A DNA stretch of 64,000 nucleotides from Brugia malayi (GCF_000002995.4 NW_025062477.1:3754649-3818648), one strand, 5' to 3'; counted from the first letter of the stretch, positions 1 through 14,768 are shown. The notes: a model not told the origin generated them from the letters alone. A program made the numbers and translations.

Positions 1-180
1 ACATAATTAATTAGCAATTAGTTCTAGAAATTTTCATATTTTCATTTGTTAAATATTTCTTAAATAATTTATATATCATAATTTTTTTAAACATTTGTTA
101 AATAATTTATAAATCATAATCAAATTCTCTTTCTTTTCTTTTCATCTATTTGTTTTTATTTAATTTTAACAAATTTTTAG

Positions 181-3100
181 CTGGTCTTGGACAATGCAGT
201 CAAAAATGTGAAAACAAAATTGGTACTTACAAATGTTGGTGCACTGATGGATATGCTATATCAAGTGATGATCGTACATGTAAACGAATTAGTACGGTGT
301 GTTTTAAAAAATTTTTCCTTTTCTTAATCAAAAAAAAAAAAGAAAGAAAGAAGGAGGCAAAATAGTAGAATGATTATTAATTTGAAATAAAATTTTTATT
401 GAAATAAAAAAATTCTTTTAGGATCCTGAACCATGGTTATTGTTTGCAAATAAACATTACATACGGAAACTTACGTTAGATGGAGAAAATTATGAGTTAG
501 TAGCTCGTGGATTTGAAAATGTTATATCAATGGATATTGATATGAAAGAAAGAAAAGTAAGAGCTATCTAAAATTATTCTTTCTTTAGCTATTTAAATTA
601 TTAATCTTTTTTTGGGAAAATTTATGGGAATATGTAAATTAAATTATACAAAAATTCATTTTTGATAGGTAATATTTTTAATTGAGTCATTTTATTAATT
701 GTTTATAATTTTTTTTATAAAAATTCGAGATTAAATTTTTTAAAATAAAAAACAAAAAAAATATTTATAGAATAATATTACTACTATATTTTAGGTGTAT
801 CTTGTGGATTCTGGTAAACTCAGACTCTACAGAGTTAGTATGGAAGAGCTAGATCAACCAATTGATTCTTATGAGGTCGTTCTAAGACATAATGTCTTTG
901 GTACTGAAGGTTAGCTTTATTTATTATGATTATTTGCTAAATAATGTAAACAAGTAAACAAACAAAATTAGGAAAAGTGAACTGTTCATTTGATCTTTAA
1001 ATGTATGAAATTGTTGCACATTGAAATAAAAAAAGTGATGTTCTATAAATCATAGAATAAAAAGAATAAGTTTTTACGTGTTATTACACGTAAGTGTAAC
1101 ATTTTGCATTCGTCAAATACAGCAGTTTTATATATATATAAAATTACTCTTATTGAAACCGGAAATATAAACTTAATTTTTATTATAGGTATTGCAATTG
1201 ATTGGATTGGGCGCAAATTGTACATGTTGAACCGACAGGAACGTTCATTGCGCGTTTGTGAATTGGATGGTCGTTATTGTAGAACACTTATTCGTGATCG
1301 TATCGCTCAACCAAAGGTTTATTTACTTCTTTTTTTTTTTTTTGAAATTATTTGAAATTTTCACTTATCTGTGTGTTAAGTAAAGATTATATTAAATAAT
1401 CTAATTTCAGGCAATAGTAATACATCCAGGAAAAGGTTATCTCTATTTTACGGAATGGAGTTTGCAAGCATACATTGGTCGAGTATCACTGGATGGCTCT
1501 CCACAATTATCTGACCCAATTGAAAAACTTGCTGAAAATGATCTTGGCTGGCCAAATGCACTTGCTATTGATTTCTTTGCTGATAAGTAAGTAGCTGATC
1601 TTGATCTTTAAATGAATTTGAATGATGGAGCTGAACATCATATTCCGGCAGTATACTATATTACCTATGTATGTATAAAAAAAGTGCCCGAAAGGTCAAT
1701 CTTATGATGGAATATTGGCCAATAATTGACAATCTTATGGCTAGGATAAGATAAAGTAATAAAATATAGCCAGTAAAATTGTAGTCATTTTAAATGCAAT
1801 TAAGTTTTTTAAATTATTGTTCATTTCGATTATCATTTTTTCAAAACAATTTCTTATAGATTATTCTGGGCAGATGCGCACTTAAATGAAGTTGGCTTCA
1901 TGAATTTGAATGGTGGAGCTAGACATCATATTCCAGCAAAACGTACATCACATATCTCATCGATGACTGTATTTGATGATTATTTATTTTGGTCAGATTG
2001 GAATTTACGAGAAATTATTAGAGTGAATAAATGGACTGGTATGAATGAAACAGTGCTAAAGATAACGACACAATTACCAAATGATATTAGGGTTATTTTG
2101 TTTAATTTTTGAATTCTTATTTGGATTATTCAAACTATAATAATTTTCTCTTCTAATTAATCATTTGTTTTTTTTTTTCAGGCTTAAGTTAAATTTTTAT
2201 TTTATCATAATTTACCTTATTTCAGGTTGTTCATCCATTTCGTCAACCGGATTATAAGAATCCATGTGGTGATAATAATGGTGAATGTTCTCATTTATGT
2301 TTACTATCTGCACATGATCCTGGCTTTACATGTTCTTGTCCTGATCAATTTGTTCTGCTTAATGATAATAAAACTTGTGAACCTCATTGTACTGATCGAC
2401 AGTTTGCATGTGGTGGTGATGATGCTAAATGTATTCCAAAATTATGGTATTGTGACGGAGAGCCGGATTGTCGTGATGGTAGTGATGAACCCGGAAAAGA
2501 CATTTGCGGTAGGTTTATTTTCCTCTCATATCTGTTATGGAAGACAATTTTCATTGTCTTATTCATCTTTCCACTAAAAGTTTTTACTTTTAAAAAAAAT
2601 GTATATAAATTATATTAACTTTAAATTATCCATTATTATTTTTTAGGACCGAGAATTTGTGCTGTTGGCGAATTTCAGTGCAACAATCATAACTGTACAC
2701 GACCATTTCAACTTTGCGACGGTAGTGATGACTGTGGTGATGGTTCTGATGAGGTAATCATTTTTCATTTTCATTACTTTATCCTTTTAAAGAACATAGA
2801 TGTCACAGGGTTAGCGCAGTAATAGTTTGTTATTCAAAAAATAAACATTAAAAATGTACTCGTAATTGTATAAAATATAATACAATTAAAAAAATTAATA
2901 AATTATATAATTATATATAAAAAATATATTTAAGAAATAATAAAATATATTTTAGAAAAATAAAATAATTTTAAAGAAAATGTATAAAATAATATAATAT
3001 AAACAAAAACTATCTTCAGTTTTCTAGCACAAATTTTGAATTTTCTCTAATCTTTAGGTAGAATGTGATAAGCCATGTGATCCATGGATGTTCAAATGTT

Positions 3101-6100
3101 CAGCAACCGGAAAATGCATTCCAAAAAGATTCATTTGTGATGGTGATGATGATTGTGGTGATCGATCCGATGAAGCAGATGCTATATGCAGTTTGTTCAT
3201 TTTATTCATTTCATATCATAAATATAAAACTTATGGATTAATTTAATAAATTTTCATGCAATTAATTAGTAATTTTTTCAATTATGAATGCTTATTGATT
3301 TGTTTTTTTTTTTTTTGCGTTTGATTTTAATTTCTCATTTCAAGGAAATAAGGAGCGCAATTGTACTGCGGAAGAATTTCGTTGCTCAAATCATAAATGT
3401 ATACCAAAAATGTGGAAATGTGACAACGATGATGATTGTGGTGATGGTTCAGATGAGCCTTCAGAATGTAGCAGTATTGAATGTCGCAAGGGATGGACTC
3501 GATGTTCTTCTTCCTACAGGTTCCCTCTCTCTTTAACTTGTCCAAAGAGAAATTGACATAAAAAAAAAAAGTTTTAATTAGCATTTTTTTCCAGTCATTC
3601 TCATATTCGAAATTGTTTAATTAGTCCTTTAAAGTGATTAAACTAAAATTCATTAGAAATTTTGAAATGAATTTAGGATTCTCTATAGAAATTTGATATT
3701 GATATCAGAATTGTGCTTATTAAAATTTAATTGTCATACCGTTATAGATGCATACCGAATTGGGCATTCTGTAATGGACAGGATGACTGTCGTGATAATT
3801 CCGATGAAATAAGAGATCGTTGTCCAACTTGTGATGATATTGGTGAATTCCGATGTGCTACATCTGGAAAATGTATTCCAAAGTTAGTATTATATTAATT
3901 CTATTCTGTGCACTAAAAAGCATTGAATTTTTGAAAAATCAATTAATAAATCAAATAAATCAATCTTTTATCATTTATCATGATAAGATAAATTTGTTCT
4001 TCGCAGAAGATGGATGTGTGATAGCGAAAATGATTGCGGTGATGATTCCGATGAAACAGATCCTTCTTGTGGTGGTACATCAAGACCATGTTCAGAATCT
4101 GAATTTCGATGCACTGATGGTCGTTGCATTCCTGGAAATAAGGTAAGATGATAAATTCACATAATTGTATCGTTATTTCTCAAACTCATGATTAAAAGGA
4201 AAAAGATGAGATAAGTTAGAATAACTAATTTTCGATGTTTTTTTTTTTTTTCAAATTGTCTGTTAGTGAAATTTTTAGTTGAACATTTTTCGACTTATAA
4301 TCAAAAAAAATGAATAAATTACAGGTTTGTGATGGTACTTTACAATGTGGTGATGGTATAGATGAATCTCAGTGCAAATTACGTGACTGTAATCAAGGAT
4401 TTATGAAATGTGACGATGGTACCTGTATACCTGAACATCGTTGGTGTGATCGTCGACGTGACTGTCCAAATGCTTCTGATGAAAGTCACTGCGAAAATTA
4501 TGTGAGAATATTATTTGAGAATATATTATATGCAAATAAAATCTTTTTGTAGTATTTGTAATTTCAAATAAAACATTAAAAATTATCATTTCTCTAAACA
4601 TTTATTATTTACATTTGGTATTGACATTATTTTTTTAGCTAAATCATCGTAATATAATTTGAATTATTTTCTAGCCAAATCGTCGTGAATGTAGTCCGTT
4701 TGAATTTGAATGCGGTAATTCAGTATGCATTCCACGTAAATTTATTTGTGATGGTGATAACGACTGTGGTGACAATTCAGATGAGACAAATGAGCACTGC
4801 AAAAGCGCTCTCTGTGATCCACCTCTTCGTTTTCGTTGTGCTCATTCTAGACTTTGTCTTAATATTTTACAGGTTACAATTAATGATATCTTCGTATGTA
4901 TGATATTTTTTTTAATAATGAAATATTTGTTTACTTATTTATTTATTTGTTTATTTTTGCTTCCATTACAGTTGTGCAATGGTGTCAATGATTGTGGACA
5001 ATTTGATCATTCAGATGAGCATTTATCCATGTGTAGCTCATTCTCTGAATATGGTGATTGTACCACAAATCAATTTAAATGTACCAATGGTAAATGTATT
5101 AATGCATCATTGGCTTGTGATCATAACGATGATTGTGGTGATGCTAGCGATGAAATTGGATGTGGTATGTAAAAATTAAAAATTTAATTTTAAAATAAGA
5201 TAAACAAATAGCAAATTGTGATATGATTTAGTGTCATCATAGATAAAGCTAATTTTTATTCTAATTCTTCTTTCAAAATTTTTAGACTTTTCATTCTAAA
5301 TGAAATATACTCATTTAATTGCTAATATTTGTTAAAATTTTGCTATTTTACAAAATGTTTTTTTTTTTTTTCTTTTCTTTTTTAATGAGAAATTATTACA
5401 GCAAAACGAAAAGGAATTACATGTGAAACAAATAATGAAAATGGAAATTGTAAACATTTGTGTACAGATGTTAAAGATGGTTATTACTGTCATTGCCGAG
5501 ATGGTTTTCAACCGAATCCGGTTGATCCATATGACTGTATTGATATTGATGAATGTATGGGAAATAATACCTGTACTCAGGTAATATTTAAGTACTTATT
5601 CAACAATTTAGTTTTATTGAATGATATTTATATTTGATATATTAATGAATGCACAATAGGATGGTTCTACTGGTTTTTTCATCTGAAAAAAAAAAAATTT
5701 ATTTTTAGATTTGTATGAATACCAAAGGATCATATCTTTGTCGCTGTCTTGAAGATTATGAAAATAATGTGGTTGTAGGAGCAATGACTGGCAAAGATTG
5801 TCGTGCTAAGGTTTATATCATATTTTATCTTTAAGAAAAAGCTAATCTTTCATTATATTAACTAAATGATAAGTTAAAAATTTTTTTTTAGTTTTAAAAT
5901 ATTTCTTATTAAAATTTGAATTTTTTGTAAAATATTATTTATTATTATTATTATTAAAAAGCATATCAGCTAAATTTTAAATATTATTAAAATTTGCAGA
6001 GTGATCCACCACTGATAATGATAGCTGCAGATGGTGAAGTAGTGCAGTTGAATCCTGCACATGCAGGTGAAACAAATCGTCATGCAGCAGGTATGCTTGA

Positions 6101-9100
6101 TCAGAATGATATTATTGCAGTGGATTTTGATCCACGTAGAGAGCTAATGTTCTGGATTGATAGTGAAAAGCGCAAAGTTTATCGATCAGCTCTACCTAAA
6201 GGTACCTTTTTTTTTTTTTTTTAAGTTATATTTGATACATAATCATTTTCTGTTTCTCAGTAATATTCATCCATTCATTTAGGTATAATATTTTTAATAA
6301 TAAGATGAAGAAAGATTTTTTTTTCGCTTTATCTTTTGTGTTTCTAAATATTACTATTTTTTTAAAATAGTTTTATATTTTCAGGTAATCAGTCACATGC
6401 TGGTCAAGAACTTAATATTGATTTTAAAGATTTGAAATCGTCACCCTCTGCACTTTCCATTGATTATCTTACAGGGTAATTTTTCGTTTTTTTTTTTTTT
6501 TTTTTTTCACTTAGCGTGGATAGTTTGAATCATACAAATTTATGAAATTAATTCTTCCAAAACAAAAATTATTACACATAGTAGATTATTGTTTTGTGTT
6601 AAAAGAAACACTAAGAGAAATTTAAAAATTTTTGAAATCGATTATATAAATAATCAAATACTGTATTACAGGAATGTATATCTCGCAGCAATATCAGATG
6701 ATGAAGCTGCAGGATTTATAGTCAGGAAAAAAAGAGAAACGGAGCAAACAATAAATAAAGGCAGTGGTGGTACAATCTATTTGGCAAAATCGGATGGTCG
6801 TTATTTACGAACTTTAATTAAGGGACGACTTCATATTCCAACTGCAATTATTACATTGCCACAGATCGGAAGAATATGTTTTGCGGATGCCGGATTTGAT
6901 GCAAAAATTGAATGTGCCGATATGGATGGAAAACATCGTAATGTATGAATTGAAATAAATATTTGATTTTTCAAAGAAAATGAAATATAACTCTGACATT
7001 TGTAACTATATTAGAAAGCAATTTGTGTAAATAAATTTAAACTAACGATAAATATTTATCTCTAGCTGAAAATATATTGTTTTAATTTACATCTATTATT
7101 TTAAATCATCTTTTTTCAGGTTATTGTAAAAGATCTCATTTATTCGCCAACTTCATTGGCTGTTGATGAAGGTAAAGACAATCGTATATACTGGGCAGAT
7201 CCGAAATATCGCAAAGTTGAATCAGTCTTACCAGATGGTTAATAATTTTTATATCATTCATTTGATTGAAAAAAAATCAATGATCTTTTTGTGTTGCTCA
7301 TTGAAGTTAATTTATGATTAAATTATAGGCACAAAGCGAACAACAGTAATTATTGATAATCGAATGCCATGGGCAGTAGATGTATTCGAGAATAATCTCT
7401 ATTGGGCTTCTAAAGAAAGCCAAGATTTATTTGTTCAGGTATCTGTGATAATTATTCTTTCTTAATATCTTAAAATGAAATAATGAAATGAATTATAAAG
7501 AAGTGGGATATAATTTTAGGATAAATTTGGTCGTGGTCGTATCAGCGTATTAGCTTCTAATATACCAAATGCACATAGTATTCGTATACATCAACGTTTT
7601 GCTCGTGATACGTCACGTGCTGTATCAACTTGCGCAGAAGCTACGTGTAGTCATTTGTGTGCTGAATTACCTCGAAATACATACACATGCTTATGTCCTG
7701 ATGAATCACCACAACTTGATGTTAGTTTGAAATATATATTTAATGAAGAAAAGAAAGATTAATACGTGATCCAGAAATTGTACATCAATATTAGAAGTTA
7801 AGCAGAGCCTTTAAAAGAGATTATTAATAATGTAAAAAAAAATCAAACGGGATATTGATATAATAATATTGAAAGTTAAATTATAATAATAATAAAATTA
7901 TTGAAAGGGAAATTAAATTTGGTTCATTTTGAATGAAGATTAATAACTTAAGTTAGCTAGCATTTTTAATTTAAAAGAGATTTACGTGAAAGACGTGACA
8001 TGTTATCGTAACTTCGAAAACTAAATATATGTTCAGTGTAATAGGTATTCTTAATTCTATTACGGTAGCTAGTTACGAAAAGCATCGATTTGTTTAGATT
8101 GTTTGACGATACGTACTATTGACGTATTTTTTTTTTTTTTTTTTTAAAGCTATTGATGACACATAATGGCTAGTAAATAATAAATTGTAATATTTGATGA
8201 AATTATTATGCATCTTACATACGAAAAAAGAAAGAGATTAGATGGGAAGGTAATTAATTAGTTAATTACTATCAGTGTTTTAAGGTGTTAAAACGGAAAA
8301 TGTTTTTTCGAAATAGTTATTGAAGTTTCATCATGAAATTTCATCAGATATTTCTCAAAAATATATAAATATTAATTTTGAACATTTTAATCATATGTCT
8401 TTATTAGCTTGTTTTTTTTTTTTTTTTTTTTTTTATTATCTCAAGAAACTCATCTGTAAAGTTTATCTTTCCAGGATGGTTCATGTTCCGGTACTAGAGT
8501 TGATGAATTACCAATTCCGAAGCAGTGTGAATGTCAGAACGGTGGTATCTGCCAGTTGGATGGTTATTGTGATTGTGGTGATTTCGAGGGAGAACAATGT
8601 CAGAAAGGTTCTACTGTATCTCGACAGGTGTGTTTGTTTTTATGATTCAAGAATGGAGGTTATCTCGTGATTAACTGATAATATTATTTGAATAGGAAAT
8701 GATAGTAGAGTAATGTAGTGTCAACCACGATTATATCAAATGCCATTGTCAAATGCTATTGTTGGTATTACTGCATAATTGTATGATTAAAAAAGAAAGA
8801 AAGAATTTCTTTGCTATACATTCTAACAATAACACATTAATAATATATAGTTTAAAGATTAGTTTAATTTTTGCGAATAATTTAACAAAAATGTATGATT
8901 GTTTGAGTAGAAGAAAAGAAAAAAAATTTTTTTCATATAAAATAAAATAAATGCAATAAATTTAAATTTTCAGTTAATTGGTCGATTTGGTTCGAATGCT
9001 TTATTAGCAGCGCTATTGTTCATTTCTTTGCTAGCTTGCTGTATTGCGCTAATGGTTCTAGTGGGAACGAATCTTTATAGAAAACGTTTATTGCTATTCA

Positions 9101-9840
9101 AAAAGAATGAAGCTGCTGATGGAACTGTTTCATTTCATGGAAATGTTATCTCATTTAGCAATCCGGTACTTGATCCTAAACCAGTAAGTTTAAATTTTCA
9201 TTTTTATTCACTAGAAATTTTTTTTTCAATTCATTTAATAGAAATTTAAAAAAATTTTTTTTTTTCATTTCATTTCTATTTTTTTTTTATTTTTTATTGT
9301 TCTTTTTTTTTACTGTAGAGTGATGCAACACCAGTGGAATACGGTATGGTACAATTACAAGCTAATACTGTAGCTTCATCAACAACATTCTCAAATCCAG
9401 TATATGAAATGGAAGAATCATCTGATAATCGATCAATGCAGTCTTCTACTACCGTAATTACATCACAGACAGAAGTATCATCAACATCACCAGCAACAAC
9501 AACAACAATACACAGTAATGCACCATCTCGTGTACACTCTTTTGTTTCCGTTGATATGAAACCTGAACCCTCGTCTTCTGTTATTGGTAAATTTTTTTTT
9601 TTTTTTTTTTTGTTGTTGTTGTTTATTTAATCATAATATTAATTCAATAATTTTATTTTTTTTTTTATCAATGATTAGAAAAAGATAAATTTTGTTAAAT
9701 GTTATAAATTTGTGTCATTTATTTCAGCACCACATTCAGATCTAAGGCCAAATGCACCAATGCCACCAAAGAGAATGTTAAAAGAGAGCAATGATAAAAT
9801 GATGCTTGTAAGCAGTAACGATGAAATTACCGATGTTTAG
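181..9840 (+). CDS. lrp-1: LDL-receptor-related protein (megalin/LRP type), 3' part of gene, 27 exons
   Basis: Giant endocytic receptor at the cell surface; only the C-terminal roughly 1485 residues are in the window. Exons: 181-296, 422-556, 795-909, 1189-1316, 1411-1586, 1860-2091, 2226-2508, 2647-2753, 3058-3190, 3345-3519, 3748-3882, 4007-4142, 4325-4501, 4675-4872, 4972-5164, 5402-5580, 5709-5810, 6000-6201, 6385-6475, 6672-6942, 7120-7237, 7329-7438, 7520-7720, 8475-8627, 8974-9183, 9319-9586, 9728-9840; every junction closes in phase. Domain order: EGF; YWTD beta-propeller; EGF; eleven LDLa repeats (2390-5164, CxxxxDCxDxSDE pattern), matching the 11-repeat fourth cluster of LRP1/LRP2; two EGFs; second propeller; one or two EGFs; a TM helix ([19 protein letters not shown]); cytoplasmic tail with FSNPVL and FSNPVY, the latter a true FxNPxY internalisation signal, and C-terminal TDV. 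Few juxtamembrane EGFs favour LRP2/megalin over LRP1. In C. elegans lrp-1 is needed for moulting and sterol uptake (family knowledge). The symbol is by domain layout, not a search. Bases 1-180 are intron. Confidence 0.93.
1612..1650 (+). repeat. Degenerate copy of an lrp-1 exon segment inside the preceding intron
   Basis: A 39-nt stretch matches 1900-1938 of the next exon at 35 of 39 positions. It keeps an open frame ([13 protein letters not shown] against [13 protein letters not shown] in the exon). No AG acceptor lies just before it, so it is probably a decaying tandem duplicate and not a used exon. Confidence 0.75.
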
Positions 9841-10260
9841 TCATTCATTTCTACTGTGATATTTACTTTTCACGTCAACCTGTATAATATTTGCACGTTT
9901 TCATCGTTTTTTTTTTTTTTTTTACATCGTTTTATGGTTTCATTTTTATTTTTTAATTTTAATTTTATGTTTTGTGTAACTATCGTTGTTCGTAATGTCT
10001 TTCGTTACGGAAATTGTGTCGTTTTTTCCTTTTTTTTTTTTTTTTTTCGGTACATATGCACCAAGTTGGGTGCCCCTCGAGAATTGACCGGTGAAAGTAT
10101 AAGTGTCGTTTTTGCATGACAATTGTTTCCATGCAACAAAATATCCCCAATTTAAGTTTTCCGGTTATCTCTCTCTCTCTCTCTGTCTATTTGAGATGAT
10201 TATTAAGAAAACGAGTTTTAGAGAGAAGCTGTTCTAAAATAAAATAAGTTTACCCTTTCA
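9841..10260 (+). other. Presumed 3' UTR of the LRP gene
   Basis: T-rich non-coding sequence after the TAG stop at 9838-9840, with several T runs of 10 to 18 and a CT microsatellite near 10169. The best poly(A) signal is AATAAA at 10238-10243, about 400 nt after the stop. The exact 3' end cannot be fixed from sequence alone. Confidence 0.45.
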
Positions 10261-12190
10261 TTACAGTATTATTATGAATAAGGTTAATCCTGATAACTCT
10301 CGGGAATATTTTGATGAATGGATGTATTGATCGTTGTTTGTACAGTGATGCTGTATCATTACCACGAAAATTAACATTCATATTAAAATAACTCATTTAA
10401 ATATTCATACATTTGTTTTACAGTTTCTGGTTTTTTTTTCCGGAAAATGAGTAACAAGAATTACAAGAAGCTATCCGGTTTGTTTATAGAAGTGCCTTAT
10501 TTACTTACTATACGTGAATACTTAATGTTCTTTTTTCTTGTAATGTTTCTGTTGTCATATAGTGCTCACTTTTAGTTAATTATAATTTAGTTAATTATAT
10601 AATGTCATGTTGATAAAATTAAGTAAATAATTGTTAGAAATTTACACTCAAATGAAATTCTCAGTTCATTTTGAACAAAAATAATTGAAATCAGTCATTG
10701 TTGAAAAGCTAAATGTGAATGGATAAAAGTAACATATTCACGTATTATAAGTGAATATCCAAAACTGAAATAGATAATTCAAACATGAAATAATTTCATA
10801 TCTCATCTGGAATACTTGAAATAAAGTATTTATGAGATGTAAATATTAATATTAGGAATATCAATGTTTCAAAATTAATTTTAAATTTCAATTCGAATTA
10901 TTATGTTTTAAGATTGAGGTAACAATGAAAACGGTTTGATAATCATTTCATTTTACTGTGCGACATTTTTTTCTCTTTTTTTTCTAATTATTTTATTCAT
11001 TGAAAATGTTTGACCTTGAAGTGCTAAGAGCAGTAGTATATGTCCTCCTCGGGTTCAACATCGGTATTTCTTCGACCCTTGCCCCCCAACAGCGCTCATT
11101 TTCTAATTTCTCCTCTACTTTAGTCACTTTTTTTTTTTTTTAAATTCCATTTTTATACAAAACAATCTGTTTTTAGATATGAAACAAATTCATGATTTGT
11201 TAATTTTACAAAAAAAATCCTAAAATTATAATACTTTCTGTTTTCCTTTTACATGAATGAAATTTGGCGCATTTGTCCCATCGTATTTCGAAATGATTAC
11301 ATTATAATTTTTATTATCAATTTGAAATTATTTTATTAGTTTGAAATATCCATCATATCATATTTCTATTGTTTATCACATTGTACAATCTGTTGAAATA
11401 ATTAAAACAACAAATCTAATTTTATACTTTCACATATAACAAATTGTTTTTTTTTTCTTTTTTTGGCGATGAATTCCATCTAAAAGATTCTTAATTATGA
11501 TATAAATATATGAAACAAAGCAAACTTAGTTGTGATATAAATAATTATTCTAATTTCACTCAGGTCAAATCAATTTAATTTCTTTGATTGAACAATCAAA
11601 AAATTTTTTGTTATGTTTTTTCTTTTTTTTTCTCTTTCAAATCTTCATTTAATTGTCAAAAAAAAATATGAAATAATTATTGTAAAAATTTGATTTTTTT
11701 GAACAATATGATTTTTTTTTTTTTTTTTCAAATTTATGAAGAAAGTTAGAAAACGAATGAAAGTGAGAAAGATGAAGAAGAAGAAGAAAGAGAAACTCAT
11801 TTTAAAATGATTAAAAATTTTTTTTGAAATGGGTAATTCTGTTAGATGTCAGAAATTGTGTCAGGATGATAACAGTTTTTTGTTGTTGTTGTTGTTGTTA
11901 TTGTTAGAGTAAAGAAAATGAACTGCCATATTGTAGAAAAGATATGATGATAATTGCATTGCTCTATTTGCTGTTGCTGAAGAGAAAGAACTGAAAAAGG
12001 ATGACATTTGTGACAGGATGACATTAGGTCAGTTTTTCGGGAACGAAAAATTTTTCGGGAAGAATGTAATGGGTCAGCAGTTCAGTTATAATGATGACAC
12101 ATCAGTATGTTCATCCATCCAACTACGCACTTTATCTTTCATATCTAGTTTTTAGGATTGGGATCAGAAATTAATCTAAGATATATCATT

Positions 12191-12228
12191 AGAGAGAGAG
12201 AAAGGGAGAGAGAGAGGGAGAGAGAGAC
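12191..12228. repeat. GA-rich microsatellite
   Basis: Imperfect AG dinucleotide array interrupted by AAAGGG and GGG, intergenic. Confidence 0.9.
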
Positions 12229-12578
12229 CTGTCTATTAAATTTTAATACCCTAACAATTTTTTAATTCATCTTATTACCATCAATCCATACAGCAATTTC
12301 CTCTTTTCTTATAATGTATGACATTTTTCTTGAAGAAAAATATTTTTAATTTCATTTGATACTTTTTCCTGTTAAACTTTTCTTTTTTCTTATTGTTGTT
12401 GTTGTTATTGTTATTGTTGTTGCTAAATTAAGATATTATTGAATAATATGTGACATGACTGATAAGAGTGATATTGATAACGATTATTAGAGCTGTGGAG
12501 AAAAAAAGTTGAAAATTAGGTTAATGAAAGAAGACAAAGGTAAGAAAGGAATGCATGCTTCATTATAATTAATGTAAT

Positions 12579-12582
<4 letters not shown>

Positions 12583-12623
<41 letters not shown>
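12583..12623. repeat. CT dinucleotide microsatellite
   Basis: Uninterrupted CT array of about 20 units, intergenic. Confidence 0.97.
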
Positions 12624-12626
<3 letters not shown>

Positions 12627-14768
12627 AAAAGACTAAATCAATTGTTAAAATAATAAAATATAGAATCACATTATTTCTAGTTTTATTCATTTTTAATTGA
12701 TAGTTAAGTTTGTTTTAAATAACGTATTATCAATATGTTATCACTATAATAATTTGATGGTAGTATCATAGTTAATACTGATAATTAATGCTGCTGATAA
12801 TAGTTTAAAGTATGATAAGAATGATAATAGTAAATAGGAGATAAAGTATTGATATCTTTCCACGAATTAAAAATATTTAGAGAAAATGATTGAGTGTAGA
12901 AGAAGAACGGAAAATGAATTTACTTTCAAATGAGTGATTAAAAAGAAGAGAAGAAAAACCGGTTAAAAATATTAACCGTAGCAGAAGCAATATACTTTTG
13001 TGATCAAAAAAGGTTTCTTTTTTTTTTGCCGGAAAAGTTATCTGATTCTTATCATTTACTATTATTCTTTTAACAAATAAATGATAATCATTCATTATTT
13101 TGTGAAGTTTTTTCAGTACATTTTAATTTCATATCAAACTTATGTAATCATATTCAATTTTAGTAATAATTTTTTTTAAATTTTAGAAAAATATAGCTTC
13201 TGGCAAAAAAATAAACAAAAAAACAAACAAACAAAGAAAACAAAACAAAAAATTATCAATACCATTTACAGGCAGAAAATTTGTTTTTTTATTCATTTTT
13301 TTTTTTTTTTTTTGATTTTTTTTTATTTTAGGAATTTTTTTAAAATTTTATTGATACCATCAGTAATGAGTCATTTTATCAGTAATGAAAAGTAGTAAAT
13401 TAAATGCTTATAAATTTGTAACTTTTTTTTTTATTATTTACAAAATATTGTTATATAATTTATAAATGTTAAATTTTTATAAATTGCAACTAAAGTTCGT
13501 AAATTAAACTTTAGTTTAAAGGTTTTTTTTTTTTTTTAAATTATCTTTGCATCCTTTAATGAATGACCGATTCATTTGAGCATGGCAATTCTGAAAGTAT
13601 ATTTATTATAGGATCGTTTTTCTATTTGGAAGAGTTGAATGAAATTGCCGATAAAAATTTGAGATTAAAATCATACGATTAAATCTGCTAAATTAATTTA
13701 CTACGAGACCTATACATCAAATACATGTTTAACAAAAATGTAAACTAAATTGACATAATTTAAATAATGATTAACTGCTCTGGAATACAAAACTGTGTGT
13801 GAAATCAAATAATAACTTTCATATTCAATATCTAATTTTGAAATTTATCAGTTTAAAAATTAAAAGTGACATAACAAAATAAAATTATTACTATCAGTAA
13901 ATGAGCAAATCTGAACTGATAATAATTATAATAATTTGATAAATATTGTTCAGCCACTGATAACAAAAAAGTTTATTGAATGGAAAAGTAGAACAGACCG
14001 ACAAAACATTCCTCTCATCCGATCAATATTATTTTCCAAAGTATTTTAAAGTAAAAAAAAAAAAAAAAAAAAATTAAATGATCTATGCAAATCAGTATTG
14101 GAAGATAATGGTGCAGAGGAAATAAAACTTTTAGTAAACAAAAAAATTTTTAAATCTTTCAAAAATTCTTTGGGATGAAATTTTCAATAAAAATTTTTCC
14201 ATTGCTGTTTTCATGAAAATTAAAATATTTCCAAAGAGTTTCAAATATTCATTTTCAAATACACAAGATTTGATGAATTTCAAATTAATTAAGTTTATTT
14301 GAAAGGGAATAAGTAAATAATTTCAAAACAAGTTGAAATTTTGACATTAACAGTTTCATTTGTTAAACGTTCTGCATTAGAACAAAAAAAAAAAAAAAAA
14401 TTAGTCCTAGTTTTTTTCAGTTAAAAATAAAATTTTGAGAATATTTGAATATTTGAAAGGCGGTGAACGAAGAGAGTGTGATCTTACATTAAAATTGTAT
14501 GGAACCATTAATCTTTGGACGCTGTATCGTTTTATTTTTTAAATTTTCCTTGTTAATCGTCTTTGTTTGTAAATATTTGCTTTGAAAGACATTTATTTAT
14601 TAATCATGCGACATCGATAAATTAAAAAAAGACTGTATTTTCATTTTTGTAGAATTTAAAATTATTCAAAAGTTATGTTTTTGTTGCATTTTCTCTCTTC
14701 AAAAATTAATAAAAGACATATGTTATCTCGAATCTCGAAACAGGTAATCTCATTTGATGTTAGATGAT

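Noticed and set aside
2171..2225. Alternative acceptor TTTCAG near 2180 for the exon starting at 2226
   Set aside because: Splicing there would add in-frame stops; the site at 2225 gives the conserved VVHPFRQP continuation.
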